64,000 nucleotides of DNA, taken from contig JAAEQB010000108.1 of assembly GCA_024231975.1 (NCBI GenBank), positions 235,454 to 299,453 of the forward strand, read 5' to 3'. The stretch is from Allobosea sp. GTDB lineage: Bacteria > Pseudomonadota > Alphaproteobacteria > Rhizobiales > Beijerinckiaceae. Each line of letters begins with the position of its first letter. The stretch's first letter is position 1. Below the pieces are notes generated by a model. The model was not told the origin of the DNA and searched no databases. It was given only the letters and a program-made list of their open reading frames with translations. The position numbers and the translations under genes were made by a program. Shown piece after piece: positions 7,761 through 16,512 of this stretch.

Positions 7761-9365
7761 ATGACCATCGACTTCCAGCGCTGGCCGGCGGAGTTCGCCG
7801 CGCGCTATCGTTCGCGCGGCTACTGGCTCGACCAGCCCCTGACCCGCATCCTCGATACGCAGCGGCAGGAGCGCCCCGACGCCATCGCGATCATCTGCGG
7901 CGACAGGCAGATCAGCTATGCCGAGCTCGACCGGAAAGCCTCGAACCTGGCTTTCCGATTGAGCGAAGCCGGGCTCGGGCAGGGTGATACGGCGCTGGTG
8001 CAGCTGCCGAACTGCGCCGAGTTCTACATCGTCTTCTTCGCGCTGCTGAAGATCGGCGTCGCCCCGGTCAACGCGCTCTTCAGCCACCGCAAGCTGGAGA
8101 TGACCTCCTATGCGCAGCAGATCGAACCAAAGCTGGTGATCGGCGCGCGCTCACATGAGCTCTTCGCCGATGACGATTTCACCGCCGAGCTCAGGGAGTT
8201 CTCGCCGCGCCTGTCGCTGGTGCTGCTGCTCGGCGGCAACCGCGCCTATAACGATCTCGAGCGCTGGCTGGCGTCCGAGACCAGCGCAGCCCCGGCCGGC
8301 TCGCCATCGCCTGCCGACGAGGTCGCCTTCTTCCAGCTCTCGGGCGGCAGCACCGGCACGCCGAAGCTGATCCCCCGCACCCATAACGATTACGACTACA
8401 GCGTCCGGGCAAGCGCCGAGATCTGCGGGCTCTCGCCGCAGACGCGCTTCCTCTGCGCGCTGCCGGCCGGGCACAATTTCCTGCTCTCGTCTCCCGGCGC
8501 GCTCGGCGTCTTCCATGCTGGCGGCTGCGTCGTGCTGGCGGCGAGTCCCGAGCCGCTCGCCTGCTTTGCTTTGATCGAACAGCACCGGATCGACATGGTC
8601 GCGCTGGTGCCGACGGCGGTGGCGCTCTGGCTGGAAGCGGCGGGAAAGCAGAAGCCCCGGCTCGACTCGCTGAAGCTGATGCAGGTCGGTGGCGCAAGCT
8701 TCGCCGAGGCGCTGGCGCGGCAGGTGCCCGGGGTCTTCGGCTGCGCGCTGCAGCAGGTCTTCGGCATGGCCGAGGGGCTGGTGAACTACACCCGCTTCGA
8801 CGATGACGACGAACTCGTCTTCACCACGCAGGGACGGCCGATCAGCCCCGATGACGAGGTCCGGATTGTCGACGAGGATGGCGACCCCGTCCCGGAAGGG
8901 GAGAGCGGCGAGCTGGCGACGCGCGGTCCCTACACCTTCCGCGGCTACTACCGGGCGCCCGAGCATAGCGCGAAGGTCTTCGACGCCGAGGGGTTCTACT
9001 ACTCCGGCGATATCGTGCAGCGGGTCCGCGGTGGCTATCTGCGCGTGGTCGGCCGGGTCAAGGACCAGATCAATCGCGGTGGCGAGAAGGTCGCGGCCGA
9101 GGAGATCGAGAACCTCCTGCTACGCCATCCCGAGGTGACGCATGCGGCGCTCGTCGCCATGCAGGATGTGCTGCTCGGCGAGAAGAGCTGCGCCTTCATC
9201 GTCGCCCGCGATGCGGCCCTGCGCGGGCCGGTTCTGAGGCGGCACCTGCTGGAGCTCGGCGTCGCCGAATACAAGCTGCCGGACCGCGTCCGCTTCATCG
9301 AGACGATGCCGCTCACCCCGGTCGGCAAGATCGACAAGAAGCGCCTGCGCGCCGAGCTCGCCTGA
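7761..9365 (+). CDS. entE: 2,3-dihydroxybenzoate-AMP ligase
   Basis: This 534-residue stand-alone adenylating enzyme belongs to the EntE/DhbE type. The ATG at 7761 follows an AAGGA ribosome site, and the resulting N-terminus (MTIDFQRWPAEFAARYRSRG) aligns with EntE. The phosphate loop is LSGGSTGTPKLIPR, followed by LPAGHNFLLSSPG, the region that shapes the aryl pocket in DhbE. A8 reads VGRVKDQINRGGEKV and the catalytic Lys lies in PVGKIDKKR. It activates DHB with ATP and loads it on the aryl carrier domain of the neighbouring EntB. Salicylate cannot be excluded by eye, but the context favours DHB. It is second gene of the rightward operon. Confidence 0.92.
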   Translation: MTIDFQRWPAEFAARYRSRGYWLDQPLTRILDTQRQERPDAIAIICGDRQISYAELDRKASNLAFRLSEAGLGQGDTALVQLPNCAEFYIVFFALLKIGVAPVNALFSHRKLEMTSYAQQIEPKLVIGARSHELFADDDFTAELREFSPRLSLVLLLGGNRAYNDLERWLASETSAAPAGSPSPADEVAFFQLSGGSTGTPKLIPRTHNDYDYSVRASAEICGLSPQTRFLCALPAGHNFLLSSPGALGVFHAGGCVVLAASPEPLACFALIEQHRIDMVALVPTAVALWLEAAGKQKPRLDSLKLMQVGGASFAEALARQVPGVFGCALQQVFGMAEGLVNYTRFDDDDELVFTTQGRPISPDDEVRIVDEDGDPVPEGESGELATRGPYTFRGYYRAPEHSAKVFDAEGFYYSGDIVQRVRGGYLRVVGRVKDQINRGGEKVAAEEIENLLLRHPEVTHAALVAMQDVLLGEKSCAFIVARDAALRGPVLRRHLLELGVAEYKLPDRVRFIETMPLTPVGKIDKKRLRAELA

Positions 9366-9392
9366 TCCAATCCTCACGCATTGAGAGCTTCC

Positions 9393-10265
9393 ATGGCCAT
9401 TCCGCAGATCACCGACTACCCGATGCCGGAGGCGCGTGCCTTCCCGGCTAACCGCACGCAATGGCGGCCCGATCCGAAGCGCGCCGTGCTGCTGATCCAC
9501 GACATGCAGCGCTATTTCCTGCGCTTCTACGATGCGAAGGGCCAGCTGCTGCCGCAGCTGATCGGCAATCTCGTGCGCCTGCGCGACTGGGCGCGGGCTA
9601 ATGGCGTGCCGGTCGTCTATACGGCCCAGCCGCATGAGCAGCCGGCCGGCGACCGCGCTCTGCTCAACGACATGTGGGGCCCGGGTCTCACCGTCGCCGC
9701 GCCCGATCTGCAGGAGGTCGTCGCCGAGCTGGTGCCGGGGCCGGAGGACATCGTCCTGACCAAATGGCGCTACAGCGCCTTCAAGCGCTCGGACCTGCTC
9801 GAGCGGATGCGCTCGCTCGGCCGCGACCAGCTCGTGATCGGCGGCGTCTACGCCCATATCGGCTGCATGGTGACTGCGGTCGACGCCTTCATGAGCGACA
9901 TCCAGCCCTTCCTGGTCGGTGACGCTGTCGCCGATTTCTCCGAGGCCGAGCACCTGATGGCGCTGCGCTATGTCGCGACGCGTTGCGGCGCGCTGGTTTC
10001 GACCGAGAGCCTGGCGGGCGTGGCGGAACGTCCGCAGGCGACGCGCGAATGGCTGCAGGCGCGCGTCCTCGAACTGGTCGAGGACGAGACCGAGCTCGAT
10101 CCTGACGAGAACCTGATCTTCTACGGGCTGGATTCCGTGCAGGTCATGGTGCTCGCCGGCGAATTGAAGGAGCGCGGCGTCATCGTCGGCTTCGACGATC
10201 TCGCCCGCGTGCCGACGCTGAACGGTTGGTGGTCGCTGATCGAGCAGCGCCGCCTGGCGGCTTGA
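9393..10265 (+). CDS. entB: Isochorismatase with aryl carrier domain
   Basis: This 290-residue protein starts at the ATG at 9393 because MAIPQITDYPMPEARAFPAN mirrors the E. coli EntB start. Residues 1-~210 are the isochorismatase domain (D37 in LLIHDMQRYF, K124 in TKWRYSAF, GVYAHIGCMV around 151-160), which hydrolyses isochorismate to 2,3-dihydro-2,3-DHB. Residues ~215-290 are the aryl carrier domain with the pantetheinylation site S248 in YGLDSVQ. It therefore both makes the DHB precursor and carries activated DHB to the cyclization proteins. Oxidation of the dihydro product needs EntA, which is not in this window. It is followed with a 4-nt overlap by the PPTase. Confidence 0.95.
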   Translation: MAIPQITDYPMPEARAFPANRTQWRPDPKRAVLLIHDMQRYFLRFYDAKGQLLPQLIGNLVRLRDWARANGVPVVYTAQPHEQPAGDRALLNDMWGPGLTVAAPDLQEVVAELVPGPEDIVLTKWRYSAFKRSDLLERMRSLGRDQLVIGGVYAHIGCMVTAVDAFMSDIQPFLVGDAVADFSEAEHLMALRYVATRCGALVSTESLAGVAERPQATREWLQARVLELVEDETELDPDENLIFYGLDSVQVMVLAGELKERGVIVGFDDLARVPTLNGWWSLIEQRRLAA

Positions 10266-10948
10266 GCCGGGCGCTGGTGGAGAGCGGGCCGGAGCTGCTT
10301 CATCTTTGGCCAGGCGAGCCGATCGACTATCGCTGCGTCGCGATGCGGTTCTCACGCGAGCCCGGTGCACCAGATCTCGGCACCGTTCTGCCGGACCGTA
10401 TCGCGCGCGCCGCACCCCGACGCCGCGCCGAATGGCTGGCGGGGAGGGTCTGCGCCAGCGAGGCCCTGCGGTTGCTGACCGGGCAGGGCGCCTGTCCCGG
10501 CATGGCGCCTGATCGCTCGCCGCTCTGGCCTGACGGCACCCTCGGCTCCATCTCGCATAGCGGCGACGTCGCGATCGCCATCGCCGCGCGCGCCGGCACC
10601 TGCCGCGGCATCGGCATCGATATCGAGCGGGTCATGGATGGGCAGGGGGCGAGCGAGGTCGCGTCCGAGGCATTGACACCTCGGGAACGCCGTCATCTCG
10701 CGAATGACCCCTTTTCGGTGACGCTGGCCTTCTCGGCCAAGGAGAGCCTGTTCAAGGCGCTGCATCCGCTGCTGCGCCGGCCGATGTCGTTCCACCTCTC
10801 CGAGCTGGTGACCTGGGATGCGCACGACATGGCGCGCCTGCGCCTCGTCGAGGCGCTGTCACCGGAGTTCCCGGGCGGCTGCGAGATCGCAGCCCGCTTC
10901 GCGCGCTTTGGTGATCTGCTGTTGACGCGCGTGCTGATCCCGGCGTGA
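10262..10948 (+). CDS. 4'-phosphopantetheinyl transferase (EntD/Sfp type)
   Basis: This ~228-residue PPTase carries the family signatures GIDIERV and FSAKESLFKALHPL, plus an upstream GSISHSGD block. It attaches the phosphopantetheine arm to the EntB and NRPS carrier domains. The start is uncertain: a TTG at 10262 overlaps the entB stop (TTGA), a GTG at 10277 is possible, and no ATG exists before conserved sequence. It is last in the rightward operon and convergent with the O-methyltransferase. It could also serve the separate acyl carrier protein at 33200 (speculation). Confidence 0.88.
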   Translation: MSRALVESGPELLHLWPGEPIDYRCVAMRFSREPGAPDLGTVLPDRIARAAPRRRAEWLAGRVCASEALRLLTGQGACPGMAPDRSPLWPDGTLGSISHSGDVAIAIAARAGTCRGIGIDIERVMDGQGASEVASEALTPRERRHLANDPFSVTLAFSAKESLFKALHPLLRRPMSFHLSELVTWDAHDMARLRLVEALSPEFPGGCEIAARFARFGDLLLTRVLIPA

Positions 10949-10970
10949 CGGAGCCGGCGTGCCACCCGCC

Positions 10971-12008
10971 TCAGCGCGGGTGGCGGAACTCGAGGATATG
11001 GAAAGGCGAGGCAGTCGGCGTGACCGAGGCAGTCTCAAAACCGTAGGCGGCCAGAAGCTGCGAGAACTCGCCGGCGCTGCGCTCCTGTCCGCCCATCAGC
11101 ACCATCATCAGCAGATCCTGCGAGGTCTCGTTCGGCTTGGCGCGGGCCGGGTCGACCATGATGTCGACCACGATGAAACGCTCCGGTCCCTTGGTCGCGG
11201 CCTTGGCGTTGGCGAGGATGCGGCCGGCGGCTTCGTCGTCGAAGTCGTGCAGGATCCGGCTGAAGACATAAGCGTCGCCGCCGGACGGGATCTCGTCGAA
11301 GAACGAGCCGTGCTGCACCCGGGCGCGCCCGGCCTGCACCAGCTCGGCGAAGCGCGGATTGAGCGCCTCGGTCGCCCGCGGCAGCTCGAACAGCACGCCG
11401 GAGGTGCCGGGATTGCGGCCGAGCAGTTCCGCCAGCAGCGAGCCGTCGCCGCCGCCGACATCGACGATCGTCTCGCCGGCCGCGAACTGGAGATGGCGCA
11501 CCGCGACGCCGATCAGCGCCGTCGCGATCGCCCGCATCTGGATGTCGAAGCGCTCCTGCGCCGCCTCGTCCTGGCCGAGCCAGCTGAAGAACGGGCTGCC
11601 ATGGGCGAGCTCGAAGGCCGGGGTTCCGCCCTTGATCTGCTCGCCGAGACGCTCCCAGGCGCGACCGTGCAGCGGATCGAGCTCGAAGCGGACCCAGGGC
11701 ACCAGCGAATGCGGATGGCCGGGGACGAGAGCATGCGTCGTCGGCAGGGCGACATAGCGGCCTGCATCATCGCGACCGATGATCTCTTCATTGACGAGAT
11801 GACCGAGCAAGCGTGCCAGCAGCTCGGCCTTGCCGCCGATGCGTTCGGCGAGTTCGCCGGCGGTCTGAGGCCCCTCCTGCAGCAAAGCGGGGATGCCGAG
11901 TTCGACCGCGGTGCGGATGCAATGGGAGGTGCGATAGGCAGCGATCTGCTGGAGCAGGCGCAAAGGCAGGCCGGGCGGAGGCGCGGCCGGGCGCGACAGG
12001 TCGTTCAT
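10971..12008 (-). CDS. SAM-dependent O-methyltransferase (COMT-like)
   Basis: This 345-residue class I methyltransferase has an N-terminal winged-helix dimerisation part, then the SAM motif VDVGGGDGSLL (residues ~160-170) and RILHDFDDEAAGRIL, the catalytic-His block of caffeate/hydroxyindole O-methyltransferase relatives. A strong AAGGAGG precedes the ATG at 12008. It lies downstream of and co-directional with the TonB receptor, 98 nt apart. Within a catechol siderophore locus it may methylate a hydroxyl of the product or of a precursor; this is inferred from position only, as the substrate cannot be read from sequence. Confidence 0.8.
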   Translation of the reverse strand: MNDLSRPAAPPPGLPLRLLQQIAAYRTSHCIRTAVELGIPALLQEGPQTAGELAERIGGKAELLARLLGHLVNEEIIGRDDAGRYVALPTTHALVPGHPHSLVPWVRFELDPLHGRAWERLGEQIKGGTPAFELAHGSPFFSWLGQDEAAQERFDIQMRAIATALIGVAVRHLQFAAGETIVDVGGGDGSLLAELLGRNPGTSGVLFELPRATEALNPRFAELVQAGRARVQHGSFFDEIPSGGDAYVFSRILHDFDDEAAGRILANAKAATKGPERFIVVDIMVDPARAKPNETSQDLLMMVLMGGQERSAGEFSQLLAAYGFETASVTPTASPFHILEFRHPR

Positions 12009-12106
12009 GCGAACCTCCTTGCAGGACAGTTGGTGGGCGGGCAGGGGGCGGCGGGCGCTATTGCTCGCCGCCGCGTCGCCTTGTCAGGCGCGCTCTGTGC
12101 GCTCGG

Positions 12107-14188
12107 TCAGAACGTGCCCTTGATGCCAGCGCCAAACATGCGCGGCTCGGTCATGCTCGCCTCGGTGCCGCCGATGCCGCGGTTCTGCTGCATATAGGTC
12201 GGCGCACGCTCGTCGAAGATGTTCTTCACGTAGCCGTAGACCTGCAGATTGTCGGTGACCTGGTAGCTCGCGCGGAAGTCGGCGATCGTATAGGGCTTGA
12301 TCAGGTAGAGGCGCGTATTGGCGACGTCGGAATAGTAGCCGTCGGTGTGGCGCAGCTGGGCGGTGAGGTTGAGCTTGCTGGTAACGTCCCAGCTCACGCC
12401 GAAGCTCAGCATGTAGCCCGGCGACTTCGCGAACTCGTTGCCCTTGTAGCCGGTATTGGCGGAGATCTTGTCGATCTCGGTGCGCAGCAGGCCGGCGCCG
12501 GCCTTCAGCGTCAGATTGTCGAGCAGGCGATAATCGGCGCTGACCTCGAGGCCATAGGCATGGGCCTTCTCGGCATTGATCGCATAGGACTGCACCACGC
12601 CGGTCGTGAGCACGACCGGGATGAAGTACTGGGCGTTCTGGAAGTCTGTGTAGAACAGGTTGCCGCTGACGTTCAGCCGGTTGTTCAGCAGGCTGGCGCG
12701 GGTGAACAGCTCATAGTTCCACAGCGTCTCCTCCTTGAACGGCTGCCAGCGGCCGGCGGTGAGGTTGAGCGAGACGCCGCCGGGATTGTAGCCGCGATTG
12801 ACCATGGCGCCGACGGTCCAGTCCGGCGTCACCGCATAGGCGATCGAGGCCTTCGGCAGCACGGCCTGGAAGGTCTTGTCGAAATCGACGCCCTGCGCCG
12901 CAAAGACGGTGCGGCCGACGCGCTCGATCTGGTCCTGCTGGAAGCGCAGCGAGCCGGTGAAGGTCCAGCGGTCGGTCAGGCGGTAGCTCAGCTCGCCGAA
13001 CACGCCGAGATTGCGCTTGGTGTCGTCGAAGGTCGACTGGCCGGTGAGGTAGAGGATCTCATCGGTCTTGGTGTGGGCGTAGTAGATGCCGGCGACGCCG
13101 CTGAGCACGTCGCTCTGGTCGCCATAGGTTACCCTGAGCTCGTTCGAGATGTTGCGCTGGTCGATATAGGCGTCGCCATTGCCGAGCAGGCCCGTCTTCC
13201 GGCTCACCGAGAGGTCGGTGTATTGAGTCTGGTTGAAGACCTTGAAGCGGTTGCCGAAATCGTAGCTGAGGTCGAGGATGCCGGTATTGCTGTTTTGGCG
13301 GAAGCTCGGCATCGTCGTGGTGATGTGCTTCAGCCGGTCGAACGGGGCCGACGCCGCCTCCTGGCTCGGCCGGTTGCTCTCATTGCGCGAATAGGTGAGC
13401 TTCGCCTCGAAGCCGGGCAGCTCGCTCGGGCGCCAGAGCAGCTTGGCCCGCAGGTTCAGGTTCCGGAAATCCTGATCGGCATAGCGCGTCTGGAAGTTCG
13501 GGCTGATGTAGTCGATGAAAGTGTCGCGGCCGGAATAGTCGAGCGTGATGCGCCCGGCGAGCTGGTCCTTGATGATCGGCCCCGACAGCATCAGCGCCGC
13601 GCGCCGCGTCGCATAGCTACCGAACTCGGTCAGGAAGGCCGCTTCGCGCGTGAAGGTCGGGTCCTTGGTGTTGACGATGATCGCGCCGGCGATGGCGTTG
13701 GCGCCCTGCGAGGTCGTCTGCGGCCCGCGGAACACCTCGATGCTCTTCACGTCCCAGGGCGAGGTCGCGCCGAAATAGAACTCGTTGTAGCTGAGATAGT
13801 GGCCGTCGACATTGATCGTAGCGCGCGGCACCGTGCCACCCCAGAACGAGTTCTGGCCGGTGAGCGGGCCTTGCGTGTCCTGGCCGCGGATGATCGGGGC
13901 GCTGACCGTGTCGGTGTAGGTCACGTTGGGCGTGCCGACCAGGATTTCGGATACGGTCGCGTTGCCGGTGTGTGCCCGGGCGATGTCCTTGTCGGTGATG
14001 ACCGAGACCGACGAGGCGGTGTTCCTGAGGTCGCGCTCGACCTTCTCGCCGGTGACCGTGATCGCATCGAGCTCGATCGTTCCCGCCGTCGGGGCTGGAT
14101 TGCTCTGCGCGAAGGCCGGCGTCGCAGCGGCGACAGCGATGAGCGATGCGAAGCTCACGCTGCGCATCAGGACTAGCTTGGACGACAT
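12107..14188 (-). CDS. TonB-dependent outer membrane siderophore receptor
   Basis: This ~693-residue receptor begins MSSKLVLMRSVSFASLIAVA and has a signal peptide ending near PAFAQ. A TonB-box-like segment (LDAITVTGEKVERDL) follows, then a plug domain (SVSVITDKDIA...APIIRGQDTQ...VKSIEVFRGPQ) and a 22-strand barrel ending in Phe (MFGAGIKGTF). I chose ATG 14188 because GGGGA lies just upstream; GTG codons at 14200/14203 are alternatives. It should import the ferric form of the locus product into the periplasm, using TonB energy. The divergently encoded ABC importer at 16513-20586 could complete the route. Confidence 0.93.
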   Translation of the reverse strand: MSSKLVLMRSVSFASLIAVAAATPAFAQSNPAPTAGTIELDAITVTGEKVERDLRNTASSVSVITDKDIARAHTGNATVSEILVGTPNVTYTDTVSAPIIRGQDTQGPLTGQNSFWGGTVPRATINVDGHYLSYNEFYFGATSPWDVKSIEVFRGPQTTSQGANAIAGAIIVNTKDPTFTREAAFLTEFGSYATRRAALMLSGPIIKDQLAGRITLDYSGRDTFIDYISPNFQTRYADQDFRNLNLRAKLLWRPSELPGFEAKLTYSRNESNRPSQEAASAPFDRLKHITTTMPSFRQNSNTGILDLSYDFGNRFKVFNQTQYTDLSVSRKTGLLGNGDAYIDQRNISNELRVTYGDQSDVLSGVAGIYYAHTKTDEILYLTGQSTFDDTKRNLGVFGELSYRLTDRWTFTGSLRFQQDQIERVGRTVFAAQGVDFDKTFQAVLPKASIAYAVTPDWTVGAMVNRGYNPGGVSLNLTAGRWQPFKEETLWNYELFTRASLLNNRLNVSGNLFYTDFQNAQYFIPVVLTTGVVQSYAINAEKAHAYGLEVSADYRLLDNLTLKAGAGLLRTEIDKISANTGYKGNEFAKSPGYMLSFGVSWDVTSKLNLTAQLRHTDGYYSDVANTRLYLIKPYTIADFRASYQVTDNLQVYGYVKNIFDERAPTYMQQNRGIGGTEASMTEPRMFGAGIKGTF

Positions 14189-14249
14189 GATGTTCCCCAC
14201 CACCCGATCAAATCTCGCTGGCTGGGGACGAGGCCGTGGCTCGCGAGGT

Positions 14250-14273
14250 CACACTGAATGATCCTACAGTGTG
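14250..14273. promoter_or_regulatory. Inverted repeat upstream of the TonB receptor
   Basis: Perfect 7-bp arms CACACTG (14250-14256) and CAGTGTG (14267-14273) are separated by 10 bp, giving a centre about 73 bp upstream of the receptor start. Its position between the receptor and an IclR gene makes it a candidate operator, either for that regulator or for an iron regulator. It does not match the operator repeated in the 35-48 kb region. Confidence 0.4.
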
Positions 14274-14473
14274 GGATGCATTCCGCATGTCAACACGAAG
14301 CGGGCACAGAACCGCCGTATTGCCTGCCCGCTGTGCTTTTCCGGTCGCAGTTTCGAGCCTGGGGCGCCTTGGTGTTTGGAAGCACTCGAATGAGGGCGGT
14401 GCTTGTCCCCAGGCGGCTCCCGGTGTCACAAAGCGCGGGCCGGCATCTGCCGCGCTTTCCTGCCGCGATTCGC

Positions 14474-15229
14474 ATGACGACCAGCCTCAGCACCAAACGC
14501 TCGCCGACGATCCAGTCGGTTTCGATCGCCGCCCGCTTCCTCGACATCCTGGCCAAGGCTGACGGGCCTCTGGTGCTGGGCGAGATTGCGCGGCGCGCGC
14601 GCACCGGCTCGTCCACCGCCCATCGCTACATGCAGAGCCTGGTGCGGGAGGGGCTGGCGGCGCAGGACGACGTCACCGGCCATTACGATCTCGGCCCGGT
14701 CGCGCTCAGTATCGGGGTCCGCGCGCTCAGGCGCATCGACGCCGTCGAAGTCGCGGCTCGGGCGATGAAGGCGCTGGCCTCCGATATCGCCGCCAGCTGC
14801 GGCGTCGCGATCTGGACCGAGCGCGGCCCGACCATCGTGCGCTGGTATCGCAACACCGACTTCGCGCTCAGCACGGTGACGCTGGGCGACGTCCTGCCGG
14901 TCGACAACACCGCCTGCGGCTTCGTCTTCCAGGCACATCTGCCGAAGGAGGCGATCGCCGCCGCGCGCAAGCTGCAGCCGGCCTCCTTCCGCGGCAGCCG
15001 CCCGCCGGCCGAGATGCTCGACGCGGTCAGGCGCGACGGGGGCGCGGAGCTCAACGAGCATCTGTTCTCGCTGCTGACCGGCAAGGCCGCTCCGGTGTTC
15101 AATGCGCTCGGCGAGATCGCCTGCGTCGTCACCACCGTCTCGTTCGTCAAGACGGCCGAGGCCGAGGGCCATCGCGCCGCCTTGTTCGCGGCGGCCCAGG
15201 CGGCGACGCGGGACTCGGGCGGCGCCTGA
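14474..15229 (+). CDS. IclR-family transcriptional regulator
   Basis: This 251-residue regulator has an N-terminal winged helix (SVSIAARFLDILAKAD... GEIARRARTGSSTAHRYMQSL) and a C-terminal ligand-sensing domain (VAIWTERGPTIVRW..., VDNTACGFVFQAHLP). I chose ATG 14474 because it places the helix-turn-helix at the usual distance from the N-terminus. It is divergent from the TonB receptor and convergent with the LLM monooxygenase (6 nt apart). Either could be its target. The ligand is unknown. It is a different paralogue from the IclR protein at 38344. Confidence 0.85.
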   Translation: MTTSLSTKRSPTIQSVSIAARFLDILAKADGPLVLGEIARRARTGSSTAHRYMQSLVREGLAAQDDVTGHYDLGPVALSIGVRALRRIDAVEVAARAMKALASDIAASCGVAIWTERGPTIVRWYRNTDFALSTVTLGDVLPVDNTACGFVFQAHLPKEAIAAARKLQPASFRGSRPPAEMLDAVRRDGGAELNEHLFSLLTGKAAPVFNALGEIACVVTTVSFVKTAEAEGHRAALFAAAQAATRDSGGA

Positions 15230-15235
15230 GCCGCA

Positions 15236-16510
15236 TCACCGCTCGTCGTCGATCCGCAGATGCTGGCGTAGCGTCGTGCCCGCATAGTCGCTGCGGAACA
15301 GGCCTCGCCGCGCCAGAGCCGGAACCAGCTCTTCCATGAACAGGTGCAGCGACTGCATGGAGCCGCCGGGGATCGCGATGAAGCCGTCGATCGCCCCGGC
15401 CTCGAACCAGGCGGCGATCTCGGTAAGGACCTCGTCGACCGTCCCGATCGCGACCCAGTGGGCCGAGCCGACGACTTCCGGCCGCGCCAGCACCTCCACC
15501 ACGGTCGGCTGGTTCGCCGCGATGAAGCGGCGCAGCAATTCGGCATGGGTGCGGCTGCGCACCGGCGTATCGGGCGGCGGCAGCATATCCTCTGTCATCC
15601 GCGCCTCGGGCGGCAGGTCGCCGAGATCGAGCCCGAGGACGGACTTGACCATCTTGCGGCGCTGCTCGGCGGTAAGATGGGCGTGCGCCCGTGCATGCAA
15701 CGCCCAGGCTTCCTCGCGTGTCTTGGCGAGGAAGAAATGCAGGCCCGGCAGCACCCGTACCGAATCCGGGCTGCGGCCATGGCCTTGCGCACGCCGGCGC
15801 AGGTCGCCGCGCAACTCGATGCCGGCTTCGCGATCAGGCATGGCGGCGAAGGTCGCGTCGGCGATCGAGGAGGCGAAGTCGCGCCCGATATCGGAGGCGC
15901 CGGCCTGGAACAGCGGCGGCGGGCCCGCCGCGTGGCCGGGCACGTTGAGCGGCCCCTTCACGCTGAAGAATTCACCGCGATGCTCGATCGCGGCGCTCGG
16001 CGCCTCGCCCGCCAGCGCCTCATGCGGATAGCTCCGCCACAGCTGGCGCATGACCTCAGTGAACTCGGCCGCCTTGCGGTAGCGAACCTCTGGCGGCGGC
16101 ATCGGCGCATCGCCGAAATTCTCCGCGCCCTCGATCGAGGTGACGATGTTGAGCCCGACGCGCCCCTTGCTGATCCAGTGCAGCGACTGGATCTGGCGCG
16201 CCACCACGAAAGGTGGGTTGAAGCTGGTCGAGACGGTAGTGACGAGGCCGATCCTGTCGGTCTGGCACGCCAGCGCGGTCAGCAGCAGCGTCGGGTCGAG
16301 GCCGACGAAGCCGCTGCCGGCGGCGCCCGGATGCAGCAGGAGGTAGTCGGGCTTGAAGACGAAATCGAGCTTGGCCTGCTCGGCCATCCGGGCCAGTGCA
16401 AGGTTGAATTCGACAGGGTCGCGGGCCGGCCTAGCGTCCGGATCATCCGCCGTCCTGCCCTTCAGCCAGGTCGGCGTCAGGCTCAGTCCGATGTGCAGCT
16501 GCTTTGCCAT
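15236..16510 (-). CDS. LLM-class flavin-dependent monooxygenase (NtaA/EmoA/SnaA type)
   Basis: This 424-residue luciferase-like monooxygenase starts MAKQLHIGLSLTPTWLKG at ATG 16510. The segments TTVSTSFNPPFVVARQ, GRVGLNIVTS and PPPLFQAGAS typify the nitrilotriacetate/pristinamycin/EDTA monooxygenase group, which uses FMNH2 from a separate reductase. Its start is 2 nt after the stop of the iron-siderophore ABC ATPase, so the two are co-transcribed. Members of this group oxidise metal chelators, so a role in breaking an imported metal-chelate is plausible, but this is inference. No flavin reductase gene is adjacent. Confidence 0.85.
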   Translation of the reverse strand: MAKQLHIGLSLTPTWLKGRTADDPDARPARDPVEFNLALARMAEQAKLDFVFKPDYLLLHPGAAGSGFVGLDPTLLLTALACQTDRIGLVTTVSTSFNPPFVVARQIQSLHWISKGRVGLNIVTSIEGAENFGDAPMPPPEVRYRKAAEFTEVMRQLWRSYPHEALAGEAPSAAIEHRGEFFSVKGPLNVPGHAAGPPPLFQAGASDIGRDFASSIADATFAAMPDREAGIELRGDLRRRAQGHGRSPDSVRVLPGLHFFLAKTREEAWALHARAHAHLTAEQRRKMVKSVLGLDLGDLPPEARMTEDMLPPPDTPVRSRTHAELLRRFIAANQPTVVEVLARPEVVGSAHWVAIGTVDEVLTEIAAWFEAGAIDGFIAIPGGSMQSLHLFMEELVPALARRGLFRSDYAGTTLRQHLRIDDER

Positions 16511-16512
16511 GG

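Noticed and set aside
11813..14176. 787-residue open frame antisense to the TonB receptor
   Set aside because: It has low-complexity Arg/Ala/Glu composition and no motifs, and mirrors the receptor gene, which has a signal peptide, plug and barrel.
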